Shown here piece by piece: positions 52,890-61,207 of a DNA stretch of 64,000 nucleotides (its first letter is position 1; every line of letters starts with the position of its first letter). Origin of the DNA: Micromonospora antibiotica (lineage in GTDB: Bacteria > Actinomycetota > Actinomycetes > Mycobacteriales > Micromonosporaceae); NCBI RefSeq assembly GCF_017599305.1, contig NZ_JAGFWR010000002.1:558001-622000 (forward strand). The letters run 5' to 3'. The notes under the pieces were generated by a model. It worked only from the letters and a program-made list of their open reading frames with translations, ran no database searches and had not been told where the DNA came from. The translations under genes were made by a program, and so were the position numbers.

Positions 52890-52904
52890 CCGTGCGCCGG
52901 CCCG

Positions 52905-53195
52905 TCAGTTGCCGGCGGGCTGTCGCGGTTGCCGGTCGGTCCGGGTGGCCTCGGCCGGTACGGAGGGGTGCCGCCCGGTCGCGGCCGGTTGCCGCCCGGT
53001 CGCGGTGGCCCCGGCCTGCCCGGCGGGTTGGCCGGGTGGGCGGGCCTCGACGGGTTCGGTGGGCTGGCGACGGAAGCGGGCCGCCACCCGCCGCCAGTAG
53101 AGCTTGGCGGCGACCGCTGCGCCCGCTGTTCCGCCGACCACCGCCTGCACGATCAGACTGCCGGATCCCGCGTCCAGGTAGGCCAGGTGCATCAT
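52905..53195 (-). CDS. Small membrane protein with YLDAGSGS motif
   Basis: A 96-residue protein. MMHLAYLDAGSGSLIVQAVVGGTAGAAVAAKLYWRRVAAR contains a conserved-looking YLDxGSGS segment and one transmembrane helix, followed by a disordered Pro/Arg tail. I have seen this motif in small proteins encoded with NoeA-like and sulfatase-fold genes in surface-polysaccharide loci. GGGAAGGGAG lies upstream of ATG at 53195. First gene of the three-gene unit. Confidence 0.7.
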   Translation of the reverse strand: MMHLAYLDAGSGSLIVQAVVGGTAGAAVAAKLYWRRVAARFRRQPTEPVEARPPGQPAGQAGATATGRQPAATGRHPSVPAEATRTDRQPRQPAGN

Positions 53196-53290
53196 CGGCC
53201 GCTCCCTTCCCTCGCCGTCATGGACCGCCGACAGGCACGCCGTTACGAGGCATTTGAACCTGAAAGGCGGTTTTCTCCCCTGACACCGTA

Positions 53291-53382
53291 CGTCGTCCGG
53301 TCCCCGCGCGAGGGGCACATGGATCAGGCCGGGCCGGTAGTCCGTCCCGGCCGTCGTCCGGTCCCGCGCGAGGGGCACGTGG
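53291..53382 (+). repeat. Direct repeat upstream of the surface-polysaccharide operon
   Basis: CGTCGTCCGGTCCC followed by GCGCGAGGGGCAC occurs at 53291-53318 and 53352-53378, 61 bp apart with one indel. Both copies are in the region between the divergent small-membrane-protein and VOC genes. Confidence 0.7.
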
Positions 53383-53427
53383 TTTCCTCGGTCCGTTCCG
53401 TTCAAGACCCCGGGTCGGGCACCGACC

Positions 53428-53433
53428 TAACCT
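53428..53433 (+). promoter_or_regulatory. -10 box for a leaderless transcript (VOC gene)
   Basis: TAACCT, 6 nt (GGACCC), ATG at 53440; no ribosome site. Confidence 0.5.
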
Positions 53434-53439
53434 GGACCC

Positions 53440-53838
53440 ATGACGCCCCGCTTCGACCTCATCGGCACCGCGGTCAACGACATGGCCCGCACCCTGGACT
53501 TCTACCGCCGGCTCGGGCTCGACATCCCCGCCGACGCCGACCACGAGGACCACGTCGAGGTCACCCTGCCGGGTGGGCTGCGGCTGGCCTGGGACACCGT
53601 GACGATGCTGCGCGGCTTCCACCCCGACTGGACGCCACCCAGCGGCAGCCCGCGCGCCAGCCTCGCCTTCCGCTGCGCCGACCCGGCCGAGGTGGACCGG
53701 TACTGGACCGCGCTGACCGACGCGGGCTTCCACGGCGAGATCGCCCCCTGGGACGCCTTCTGGGGCCAGCGGTACGCCGTCCTGCACGACCCGGACGGCA
53801 ACGGCGTCGACCTCTTCGCCCCGCTCGACCCGAGCTGA
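53440..53838 (+). CDS. VOC/glyoxalase-family protein
   Basis: A 132-residue vicinal-oxygen-chelate fold: FDLIGTAVNDMARTLDFYRRLGLDIP opens the first beta-alpha-beta module and AVLHDPDGNGVDLFAPL closes the second. Several members act in bleomycin/fosfomycin-type resistance or glyoxalase chemistry, but the metal ligands here are not the classic set, so no specific role is assigned. The gene stands alone and probably has a leaderless transcript. Confidence 0.9.
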   Translation: MTPRFDLIGTAVNDMARTLDFYRRLGLDIPADADHEDHVEVTLPGGLRLAWDTVTMLRGFHPDWTPPSGSPRASLAFRCADPAEVDRYWTALTDAGFHGEIAPWDAFWGQRYAVLHDPDGNGVDLFAPLDPS

Positions 53839-53940
53839 CCACGGCGGCCACGGATTTGCCGGCATTCCCACCTGCTGCCGGCCGGACGGCGTGGTAACCG
53901 AAACCGAGAAGACCCGGCTCGCGCCACCACTGCCCGCGCC

Positions 53941-53972
53941 ACCGCCCCACAGGGCCACCGCCCCACAGGGCC
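53941..53972 (+). repeat. 16-bp tandem repeat, 2 copies
   Basis: ACCGCCCCACAGGGCC occurs at 53941-53956 and again at 53957-53972. Confidence 0.85.
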
Positions 53973-54012
53973 ACCGCCACGCGCGGCCACCGCCTGCCCC
54001 GCCACATCCCCC

Positions 54013-54167
54013 GCACCACCACAGCCCACACGGCCACTCCCGCGCACCACCACAGCCCGCGCGGCCATTTTCCCGCTCCACCACAGCCTGAGCGGCCACT
54101 CCCCCGCACCACCACAGCCCACACGGCCACTCCCCCGCACCACCACAGCCCGCGCCCCCGCGCCACA
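54013..54167 (+). repeat. 31-bp tandem repeat, 5 copies
   Basis: Units begin GCACCACCACAGCC (copy 3: GCTCCACCACAGCC) at 54013, 54044, 54075, 54106 and 54137; the rest reads CACACGGCCACTCCC with small changes. The period is exactly 31 bp throughout, not a multiple of 3. There are no variable spacers, so it is not CRISPR. Confidence 0.95.
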
Positions 54168-54221
54168 CTGCCCGGGACGCCACCCGGATGCAGGATCCTG
54201 CCGGGAGCGGGACCAGGCGTG

Positions 54222-54624
54222 GTGCTGTTCGGGTCCTTTCGAGCTGATGACGTCAACGATTCACTCGACCGGCCCGACCACCGACTACGCCGCGGCCGGG
54301 CCGGTTCGGTCAGCTCGACCCTCCCGCCCACCGACTACGCCGCTGCCGGGCCGGTTCGGGCAGGCGGAGCGGGGAGAACGAGGACAGAACCGGCCCGCCA
54401 CCCTCTCATCCCCGAGCCGAAACCGTCGGTCGGTGGCGTCATCAGCCCTCCCCTCCGACGCCGACGCCGACCGGCGGGCGTGGAAGGTCCTGGAGAAACT
54501 GGCGAGGATTCCGGACGACCAGGGCGGAAAGCATGGTGGTGACCGACGAGGATTCCGGACGACCAGGGCGGAGGCAGGGTGGTGAGTCGTTTGGGTCATC
54601 AGCTCGAAAGGGCCCGGACAGCAC
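54222..54624. repeat. Element bounded by a 42-bp imperfect inverted repeat
   Basis: The left arm (54222-54263: GTGCTGTTCGGGTCCTTTCG and onward) and the right arm (54583-54624, read on the minus strand) match at about 36 of 42 positions. The interior of about 320 bp has two direct copies of ACCGACTACGCCGC (54282 and 54331 regions) and two copies of GAGGATTCCGGACGACCAGG (54508 and 54548 regions). No transposase frame is inside and no target duplication is obvious. MITE-like or a long hairpin. Confidence 0.6.
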
Positions 54625-54936
54625 ATGGTCAGCCGGGCTGTCCGCCGGTCCGGGCAGCGGTCCGGGCGACGACCGGGCGACGGTCCGGCGCTCAGTGCGC
54701 CGGCCGGAGCACCGGAATCGTCTCGATCAGCCCGATGATGCCCGCCGTGGCCCGGCGTCCGCTGGCGGCCCTTCCGCAACGGACTTCCGGGCCATCGCCC
54801 GGCCACGCTTGCCCAGCACCCAGCGCCCGGCGACCACGACGTGACTGACGACCGACAGCCCCGTCCATCGTCGCGCCGATGTCGACGAAGCCGCCCACGG
54901 CCGCCCAGGCACCGGATGACGGGCAGCGCAGACCAA

Positions 54937-55055
54937 CGGCAACGGGCACTACCGGGCAACGGTCAACGGGCAACACCAGGCACACCCCGGCAACGGGCAC
55001 TACCGGGCAACAGGCAGCGTCAGGCAACGCCCTGGCGACGGGCACTACCGGGTGA
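54937..55055 (+). repeat. Dispersed direct repeat, 3 copies
   Basis: GGCAACGGGCACTACCGGGC or a close variant occurs at about 54938, 54989 and 55034. Confidence 0.8.
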
Positions 55056-55098
55056 CGGGCAGCGCGGGTCAAGGGGCACCACTGCCGACGGGGCGGGG

Positions 55099-55788
55099 TC
55101 ACCGGGCGAGCAGGGTGGTCGGCGTGACTCCGGCCAGGTCCCGGGCGTCGCGGGTGAAGTGGGCCTGGTCGGCGTAGCCGGCACAGGCAGCCACCTCGGC
55201 CAGGCCGACCCCGCGACCTGCCAGGGCGAGTGCGCGGCGCAACCGCAGGATGCGGGCGAGGGTCTTCGGGCCGTACCCGAAGAGGGCCTGGCTGCGTCGG
55301 TGCAGGGCGCGCGGGCCGAGGCCGACCTCGGCGGCGGTCGCGGTGACCGTGGCGCCGGCGGCGAGCAGGGCGGCCACCCGGGGGCCCAGCGGGTCCGCGC
55401 CACCCACCCGGGCGAGCCGGTCGGCCGCCACCGTGGCCAGGTCGGCGGCGGTGGGCGACGCGCCGAGTTGGTCGGCGAGCCGGAGGGCGGTCCGCCCCCA
55501 GAGGGCGTCGAGGGGCACCCGACGGTCGCGCAACTCGTCGGCGGGGACACCGAAGACGGCCGGGCCCAGCCCGGGCGGTAGCCGGACACCACGCCACCGC
55601 TCCCCCTGCCGGGACAGGCTCAGGTAGGCCGTGCGGTCCGGCCCGGCGACCAGCAGGCCCGCCCGGCTCGACCAGAGCAGGTCCAGGCAGCCATCGGGCA
55701 GCACCCGCGTCGGCGCGGCGTCCGGTCGACTCTCGGTCGCCCAGAGCACCGCGCCGGCGATCATCTCGGCAGGCCGTTCCCGGTACAC
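55099..55788 (-). CDS. AraC-family regulator with DUF6597-like N-terminal domain
   Basis: A 229-residue regulator. The N-terminal part is VYRERPAEMIAGAVLWATESRPDAAPTRVLPDGCLDLLWSSRAGLLVAGPDRTAY, typical of the DUF6597 AraC group. The C-terminal AraC HTH pair is ATVTATAAEVGLGPRALHRRSQALFGYGPKTLARILRLRRAL and EVAACAGYADQAHFTRDARDLAGVTPTTLL. GTG at 55788 was chosen: CAGGCT lies 6 nt upstream (leaderless pattern) and homologues begin here. A longer upstream frame consists of a 25-bp repeat and is not supported. It is divergent from the asparaginase operon and could control it. Confidence 0.88.
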   Translation of the reverse strand: MYRERPAEMIAGAVLWATESRPDAAPTRVLPDGCLDLLWSSRAGLLVAGPDRTAYLSLSRQGERWRGVRLPPGLGPAVFGVPADELRDRRVPLDALWGRTALRLADQLGASPTAADLATVAADRLARVGGADPLGPRVAALLAAGATVTATAAEVGLGPRALHRRSQALFGYGPKTLARILRLRRALALAGRGVGLAEVAACAGYADQAHFTRDARDLAGVTPTTLLAR

Positions 55789-55870
55789 GGACCCAGCCTG
55801 CCACGCCACCGGCCCGGGGACCGCGCCACGCCACCGGCCGGGGACCGCGCCATGCCACCGGCCACCGGCC
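55789..55870 (-). repeat. About 25-bp tandem repeats upstream of the AraC-type gene
   Basis: Units based on CCACGCCACCGGCC and GGGGACCGCG occur three times between about 55799 and 55865. Confidence 0.6.
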
Positions 55871-55979
55871 CGAACCGGACGACGGAGGACACCGAAACAG
55901 GCCGGACACCGGGCCGTCACCTGGCAGATCGCCATCGCATAACTTCCTCGCTTCCGCGTTCCCGCAGCTCTTGTGCAGG

Positions 55980-56025
55980 GCGAACGTTTGTGCAACTGTC
56001 ATCACCCAGTTGAGCAATCGTTTGC
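55980..56025 (+). promoter_or_regulatory. Possible LacI-type operators upstream of the asparaginase operon
   Basis: GCAATCGTTTGC (56014-56025) is a near-perfect palindrome with a central CG, and GCGAACGTTTGT (55980-55991) is a second with central CG. Both resemble LacI-family half-site arrangements and lie 20-60 nt before the start codon. A LacI gene is not seen in the window, so AraC-type control is an alternative. Confidence 0.35.
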
Positions 56026-56042
56026 GCAAGGGGGTGTGGCTG

Positions 56043-57020
56043 GTGCGGATCGCGGTTCTGGCAACCGGTGGGACGATCGCGTCGCGGTGGGACCCCGACG
56101 AGGGCCTGGCCGTGACCGACTCCGTCACGGACCTGCTGAAGAACGTCACCGTCCCGGCCGGCGTGGAGATCCACGGCTTCGACCTGTCCTGCCGGCCGAG
56201 CTTCGCGCTCTCCCTGGACGACATGCTCGGCACCGTCCGGGCCGTCCGGGCCAAGCTCGCCGACGGGTTCTCCGGCGTCGTCGTCACCCACGGCACCGAC
56301 ACGCTGGAGGAAGCCGCCTACCTGACCGGGCAGCTCACCGGCCCCGACGCCCGCGTCGTGCTGACCGGCGCGCAACGCAGCGCCGACGAGCCCGACTCCG
56401 ACGCCGGACGCAACCTCGCCGACGCGATCCGGGTCGTCGCCGCCCCGCAGCCGGTCGGCGCGGCGACGGTCATGGGCGGGGTCGCCTACGCCGCTGTGGA
56501 GAGCCGCAAGGTGCACACCTCGGCGGTGTCGGCGTTCTCCGGCGGAACGGCCGGGGTGCTGGCCCTGGTCGACCCGGACGGCGTGCTCCGCGTCTCCACC
56601 GCCGCCCGGGGCAGCCACTACGCCGACCGACCGGTCCCCACCGCACTTCCCCGGGTGGACCTGGTCAAGCTCGTCGCCGGTGTGGACGGCACCCACCTGA
56701 ACGCGTCGCTGCACGCCGGTGCCGTCGGCATCGTGGTCGAGGCGTTCGGCGCGGGCAACGCCCCACCCGCGGTCGCCGAGGCCGTCGCGGAGGCCGGCCG
56801 ACGCGGCGTACCCGTGGTCATCACCAGCCGGACCGGGGCGGGCCGGGTCCGCCCGGTCTACGCCGGCGGCGGGGCGACCCTCGCCCGCGCCGGCGCGCTC
56901 TTCGCCGGCGACCTCACCGGCACCCAGGCCCGGGTGGCGTTGGCCCTCGCCCTGGCCGTCGAAGAACCCGGCGCCGTGCCGGCAGCCCTGCGCACCATGG
57001 TGGAAGGACGTCACGCGTGA
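56043..57020 (+). CDS. L-asparaginase-family amidohydrolase
   Basis: A 325-residue asparaginase/glutaminase-fold protein. Catalytic Thr motif 1 is VRIAVLATGGTIASRWDP (TGGTIAS), and motif 2 is GVVVTHGTDTLEEAAYL (HGTDT with second Thr, Asp and nearby Lys/Thr). It hydrolyses a side-chain amide or related substrate; specificity is not readable. GTG at 56043 follows AAGGGGG at good spacing. First gene of a plus-strand operon; overlap of 4 nt with the next gene. Confidence 0.93.
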   Translation: MRIAVLATGGTIASRWDPDEGLAVTDSVTDLLKNVTVPAGVEIHGFDLSCRPSFALSLDDMLGTVRAVRAKLADGFSGVVVTHGTDTLEEAAYLTGQLTGPDARVVLTGAQRSADEPDSDAGRNLADAIRVVAAPQPVGAATVMGGVAYAAVESRKVHTSAVSAFSGGTAGVLALVDPDGVLRVSTAARGSHYADRPVPTALPRVDLVKLVAGVDGTHLNASLHAGAVGIVVEAFGAGNAPPAVAEAVAEAGRRGVPVVITSRTGAGRVRPVYAGGGATLARAGALFAGDLTGTQARVALALALAVEEPGAVPAALRTMVEGRHA

Positions 57021-58048
57021 AGACCGAAGCAGTGACCATGAACGGGTACGGCGGCCCCGAGACGCTCACCCTCACCGAGGTCGACCTGCCCGAACCCGGC
57101 CCCGACGAGGTCCTGCTGCGGGTGCTCGCGGTCGCCGTCAACCACCTCGACGCCGACCTGCGCAGCGGGGTGTCCCGGATGCCGCTGCGGCTGCCACACG
57201 TGCTCGGCCGGGAGGTCGTCGGCGTGGTCGAGCAGCTCGGCTCCCGGGTCACCGACCGGGCCCCGGGCGACCGCGTGCTGGTGCTGCCCAACACGCCCTG
57301 CGGGACCTGCCCCCGTTGCCTGGGCGGCCGGGCCAACCTCTGCCCGAACGCCGACATGCCCGGCATCACCAGGTGGGGCGGCTACGCCCGGCACGCGGTG
57401 GCCCCGGCGCGCGGCCTGCTCGACATCGGCGACCTCGACCCGGTGGTCGCCGCCTCCACCCCGATCTCCTTCGGCACCGCCTGGCGCACCCTGTACTCCA
57501 TCGGCCGACTCGCGCCCGGCGAGTGGGTCCTCGCCCCGGGTGCCGCCGGTGGGCTCGGGCACGCGGTGGTGCAGCTCGCCAAGCTCGGCGGCGCTCGGGT
57601 GGTCGGCCTGGTCGGCGACCCGGCGAAGGCCGACTTCGTCTCCTCCCTCGGCGCCGACGCGGTGCTGAGCACCCGCGACCCCGACTGGGCCACCGAGGCC
57701 CGGAAGATCACCGGGGGTGCGGGCTTCGACGTGATCGTCGAACACATCGGGGGCGACGTCTTCGAGGCCGCGCTGGGCACCCTCGCCCCCACCGGTCGGC
57801 TGATCGTCGGCGGCGGCCACGCCGGGGAGCACCCGCACCTCGACCTCATCGAGACCTTCCGCAACGAGTACGAGCTGCGCGGGTCGCGCAGCCAGCGCCC
57901 CGACGAGATCGCCCGGGTGCTGGGCCTGGTCGCGGCGGGACAACTCACCCCCCGGGTCGACGCGGTCCTCCCGCTGGCCGACGCCGGCCGGGCCCACCAG
58001 GCGCTCGCCGACCGGCGGGTGCTCGGCAAGCAGGTGATCACACCGTGA
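57017..58048 (+). CDS. Zinc-type alcohol dehydrogenase (MDR)
   Basis: A 343-residue medium-chain dehydrogenase. GroES-like domain with NHLDADLRSGVSRMPLRLPHVLGREVVGVVEQLG; structural zinc Cys cluster CGTCPRCLGGRANLCPN; Rossmann motif GAAGGLGHAVVQLAKLGGARVVGL. It would oxidise a secondary alcohol with NAD(P). GTG at 57017 overlaps the asparaginase stop (GTGA), and its own TGA overlaps the next GTG. Confidence 0.92.
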   Translation: MKTEAVTMNGYGGPETLTLTEVDLPEPGPDEVLLRVLAVAVNHLDADLRSGVSRMPLRLPHVLGREVVGVVEQLGSRVTDRAPGDRVLVLPNTPCGTCPRCLGGRANLCPNADMPGITRWGGYARHAVAPARGLLDIGDLDPVVAASTPISFGTAWRTLYSIGRLAPGEWVLAPGAAGGLGHAVVQLAKLGGARVVGLVGDPAKADFVSSLGADAVLSTRDPDWATEARKITGGAGFDVIVEHIGGDVFEAALGTLAPTGRLIVGGGHAGEHPHLDLIETFRNEYELRGSRSQRPDEIARVLGLVAAGQLTPRVDAVLPLADAGRAHQALADRRVLGKQVITP

Positions 58049-59481
58049 CCGACCACCGGCGGGGGGATGCCCGCGGCGACGTGCTGGCCACGCTCGTCGC
58101 CGGTGCGGTCGAGGCCGCCGACACGCTGCTGGCCACCGGCGCTGGACAGGTGCTGGTCCGGCAGGTGGCCGCCCGGCTGACCGCCAACGCCGTCGCGGCC
58201 CGGGGGCACCTGCCCGCCGGGCTCGACACCCCCGGCGACCCGCACGGCCGGTGCACGCTGCTGGCCGCCCCGGGCGGGACGGACGAGCCGGCACGGGCGG
58301 CGGCGGTGACGGCGGCGGCGATCACCGTCAGCCAGTGCGACGAGGGCCTGCGCGAATCCCGGGGGCACCCCGGGCTGCACGCGTACGCCGCAGCGCTGGC
58401 CGCCACCGAAGCCGACGACCGCAGCCTGCGGGTGTTCCTGCGGGCGCTGGCGGTCGGCTGGGAGGTGGGCGCCCGGCTCGGTCTGCTCCTCGGCGCACCC
58501 CGCCCCGGGGTGCACCCGCACGGCGGGTGGGGCACCGGCGCGGCCGCGGCCGCCGCCGGGATCGTCACCGGTCAGGACACCGCCGGGGTCACCGACACGG
58601 TGAACCTGGCGCTGACCGTGGCGCTGGCCGGGCCCGAGGCCGACACCCGGCGGGGACACGCCGCCCACTACCTGTTGCCCGCCCTCGGCACCGCCAACGG
58701 GCTGACCGTCGCCCGGCTCGCCGACGCCGGGTTCCCGGCCACCGGTCCGGCGCTGCCGCACCTCGCCCGGACCGTCCACCACGGTGGCACCGACCGGCCG
58801 GTGGACGTCGCGCTGGGATCCCGACCGCTGCTGCCGGACGCCTACTTCAAACCGGTGGGGGTCTGCGCGCACACCCTGACCGGGTGGACGGTGGCCCGCG
58901 CGATGGCCCGGGACCTGACGGCCGACGAGGTGGCGACGGTGACCGTGGACACCTACGCGGGCGCGGCCCTGCTCGCCGAGCGTCGTCCGGTCGGCCGGCT
59001 GGCCCGCCAGTTCAGCATCCCGTGGGTGGTCGCCTGCGGGCTGGTCGGCACCGACCCGGGTGCCCCGGACGGGCCGGCGGACGACCGGTGGGCCCGCGCG
59101 GCCCGGCTCGCCGAGCGGGTGACCGTACGCCACGACCCCGGGCTGGACCAGGGATATCCGGCGGGCCGACCGGCGGTGGTCGAGGTGACCACCCGCAGCG
59201 GGGCCCGGCTGACCGGGCGGGCCCGGTTCCACCACGGTGACCGGGAGGACCCGATGACGGCCGACGAGCTGGCCGCCGTGGACGCCGCGCTGCTGCGTAC
59301 GCCGGGGGTGCCGGCGGGGGCGGCCGAGCTGCTGCACGGGCTGACCCGGGCCCCCGGGGCGACCCGACTGCGAGACCTCACCGCGCTGGTGCGGGGTGGG
59401 GCACCGAATCCGAACGGCGGCCCGCCGCCGGTTCCCGCTGGGCCCGGCCCATCCGGCAGAAAGGACATGACGTCATGGTGA
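58045..59481 (+). CDS. MmgE/PrpD-family protein
   Basis: A 478-residue protein of the MmgE/PrpD fold (2-methylcitrate dehydratase and relatives such as cis-aconitate decarboxylase and aconitate isomerase). Family-like stretches: VSQCDEGLRESRGHPGLHAYAAALAATEADD, PGVHPHGGWGTGAAAAAAGIVTGQD, DAYFKPVGVCAHTLTGWTVARAM and a C-terminal GARLTGRARFHHGDREDPMTADEL. The usual early MmgE segment is somewhat degenerate, so the reaction is uncertain. GTG at 58045 is coupled (GTGA) to the dehydrogenase; the stop overlaps the deacetylase start. Confidence 0.85.
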   Translation: MTDHRRGDARGDVLATLVAGAVEAADTLLATGAGQVLVRQVAARLTANAVAARGHLPAGLDTPGDPHGRCTLLAAPGGTDEPARAAAVTAAAITVSQCDEGLRESRGHPGLHAYAAALAATEADDRSLRVFLRALAVGWEVGARLGLLLGAPRPGVHPHGGWGTGAAAAAAGIVTGQDTAGVTDTVNLALTVALAGPEADTRRGHAAHYLLPALGTANGLTVARLADAGFPATGPALPHLARTVHHGGTDRPVDVALGSRPLLPDAYFKPVGVCAHTLTGWTVARAMARDLTADEVATVTVDTYAGAALLAERRPVGRLARQFSIPWVVACGLVGTDPGAPDGPADDRWARAARLAERVTVRHDPGLDQGYPAGRPAVVEVTTRSGARLTGRARFHHGDREDPMTADELAAVDAALLRTPGVPAGAAELLHGLTRAPGATRLRDLTALVRGGAPNPNGGPPPVPAGPGPSGRKDMTSW

Positions 59482-60413
59482 TCAGAGTCGAACCCGGCAC
59501 CGAGCGGGACTTCATCGGCTACGGCGCGGACCTGCCCCGCGTCGAGTGGCCCGGTGGTGCCCGGGTGGCGGTGAGCCTGTGCCTCAACTACGAGGAGGGC
59601 GCCGAGCACAGCCTCCTCGACGGCGACAGCGTCAACGAGTGGGTCGGCGAGATCTCGTACACGCCGACCAGCGCCGAGCACCGTGACCTGTCCCAGGAGT
59701 CGGTCTACGAGTACGGCAGCCGGGCCGGGGCGTGGCGGTTGCTGCGGCTGTTCGACCGCACGCAGACCCCGGTGACCGTCTACGGCTGTGCCGAGGCGCT
59801 GGCCCGTAACCGGCCGCTGACCAAGGCGTTCGTCGACGCCGGGCACGAGATCTGCTCGCACGGTCTGCGCTGGCGGGAGCCGTCGGGGATGACCGAGGAC
59901 GAGGAACGCGCGGAGATCCGGCAGGCGGTGGCGACGATCACCGAGCTGTCCGGGGAACGCCCGGTCGGCTGGTACTCCCGGTACGCCCCGTCGGACCGCA
60001 CGCGGCGGCTGCTGGTCGAGGAGGGTGGCTTCCGCTACGACTCCAACGCCTACAACGACGACCTGCCGTACTGGGTGCAGGTGGCCGACCAGCGGCACCT
60101 GGTGGTGCCGTACACCCACACCTACAACGACGGCCGGTTCGCCTTCAGCCCCGGCTACGGCAACCCGACGGACTTCTTCGAGAACTGCCGGCGGGGCATC
60201 GAGTACCTGTGGGAGGAGGGCGAGACCTCCCCCAAGATGATCTCGATCGGGCTGCACGCCCGGCTGATCGGCCAGGCCGGGCGGGCCTCCGCGCTGCGTG
60301 ACCTGATCGCCTGGGCGCAGGACCTGCCCGGGGTCTGGTTCGCCAGGCGACGCGACATCGCCGACTGGTGGCACCACAACTACTCCGACCTGCCGGCCCA
60401 CGGAGGGCAGTGA
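59475..60413 (+). CDS. PuuE/CE4-type polysaccharide deacetylase-like (allantoinase-like)
   Basis: A 312-residue NodB/CE4-fold protein of the allantoinase PuuE type: RDFIGYGADLPRVEWPGGARVAVSLCLNYEEGAEHSLLDGD at the start, VYEYGSRAGAWRLLRLFDRTQTPVTVYGCAEAL and GHEICSHGLRWREPSGMTEDEERAEI (metal-site His region), RYDSNAYNDDLPYWV and a C-terminal WFARRRDIADWW. PuuE members hydrolyse allantoin-like cyclic amides or related substrates. ATG at 59475 overlaps the MmgE stop. Combined with asparaginase and MmgE/PrpD it suggests an amide or cyclic-ureide catabolic route. Confidence 0.9.
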   Translation: MVIRVEPGTERDFIGYGADLPRVEWPGGARVAVSLCLNYEEGAEHSLLDGDSVNEWVGEISYTPTSAEHRDLSQESVYEYGSRAGAWRLLRLFDRTQTPVTVYGCAEALARNRPLTKAFVDAGHEICSHGLRWREPSGMTEDEERAEIRQAVATITELSGERPVGWYSRYAPSDRTRRLLVEEGGFRYDSNAYNDDLPYWVQVADQRHLVVPYTHTYNDGRFAFSPGYGNPTDFFENCRRGIEYLWEEGETSPKMISIGLHARLIGQAGRASALRDLIAWAQDLPGVWFARRRDIADWWHHNYSDLPAHGGQ

Positions 60414-60415
60414 CC

Positions 60416-61207
60416 ATGCGCATCGAGATCGACAACGTGGCCAAGGGCTATCCCCGGGCCGACGGGAGCCGACTGTCGGTGGTCGGCAGCCTCAGCACCA
60501 CCATCGAGGCGCAGGAGTTCGTCTGCGTGATCGGGCCCAGCGGGTGCGGCAAGTCGACGCTGCTCGGCCTGCTCGGCGGGCTGCGCCGGCCGGACGACGG
60601 GGAGATCCGCTTCGTCGGCGAACGCACCGCCGCCGGCCCGCTCACCTCGATCGTCTGGCAGGACTACGCGCTGATCCCCTGGCGCTCCATCGCCGACAAC
60701 GTCGGCTTCGGGCTGGAGCTGCGCGGGGTGCCCGCCGCCCGGCGGCGCGAGGTGGCCCGGGAGCACCTGACGATGATGGGCATCGAGGCGTTCGCCGACA
60801 ACAAGCCGCACGAGTTGTCCGGCGGGATGCGCCAGCGGGCCGGGATCGCCCGGGCCCTGGCCAGCGACCCCGAGGTCCTGCTGATGGACGAGCCGTTCGC
60901 GGCGGTGGACGCCCAGACCCGGACCCTGTTGCAGGACGAACTGCTCCAGGTCTGGTCGAAGCACCGCAAGACGGTCCTGTTCATCACGCACAGCATCGAG
61001 GAGGCGCTGCTGCTGGCCGACCGGATCATCGTGCTCGGGCCCCGGCCGACCCGGGTGGTCGAGGAGATCCGGGTGCCGTTCCCCCGGCCGCGTACCCGCG
61101 ACGTCGAGTTGGACCCGCGGTTCACCGAGTTGAAACGCCACCTGTGGGCGCAGTTGCGGGACGCCACCCTGGCGGCCGAGTGGGCGGAAGCGAAGGGGGA
61201 CCGATGA
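60416..61207 (+). CDS. ABC transporter ATP-binding protein (SsuB/TauB-like)
   Basis: A 263-residue importer ATPase: Walker A GPSGCGKST, signature LSGGMRQRAGIARALA, Walker B VLLMDEPFAAVD, H-loop THS. The tail LFITHSIEEALLLADRIIVLGPRPTRVVEEI is typical of the nitrate/sulfonate/bicarbonate/pyrimidine-type transporters. GGAGGG lies upstream of ATG at 60416. Coupled to the permease by ATGA. Confidence 0.95.
   Translation: MRIEIDNVAKGYPRADGSRLSVVGSLSTTIEAQEFVCVIGPSGCGKSTLLGLLGGLRRPDDGEIRFVGERTAAGPLTSIVWQDYALIPWRSIADNVGFGLELRGVPAARRREVAREHLTMMGIEAFADNKPHELSGGMRQRAGIARALASDPEVLLMDEPFAAVDAQTRTLLQDELLQVWSKHRKTVLFITHSIEEALLLADRIIVLGPRPTRVVEEIRVPFPRPRTRDVELDPRFTELKRHLWAQLRDATLAAEWAEAKGDR

Larger units (their letters stand above)
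53839..55098. other. 1.26-kb gene-free, repeat-rich region
   Basis: No credible gene in either strand; open frames are low-complexity and shift with the repeats. It contains the 31-bp tandem repeats, a 42-bp inverted repeat pair and dispersed direct repeats listed separately. It separates two gene clusters and may be a repeat-expanded or mobile-element-derived segment. Confidence 0.75.

Noticed and set aside
54013..54167. CRISPR array
   Set aside because: The 31-bp units are contiguous with no variable spacers; it is a plain tandem repeat and no cas gene is present.
55789..55995. 69-residue N-terminal extension of the AraC-type regulator
   Set aside because: It consists of the 25-bp tandem repeat and has no similarity to the family; a leaderless-type box precedes GTG at 55788.
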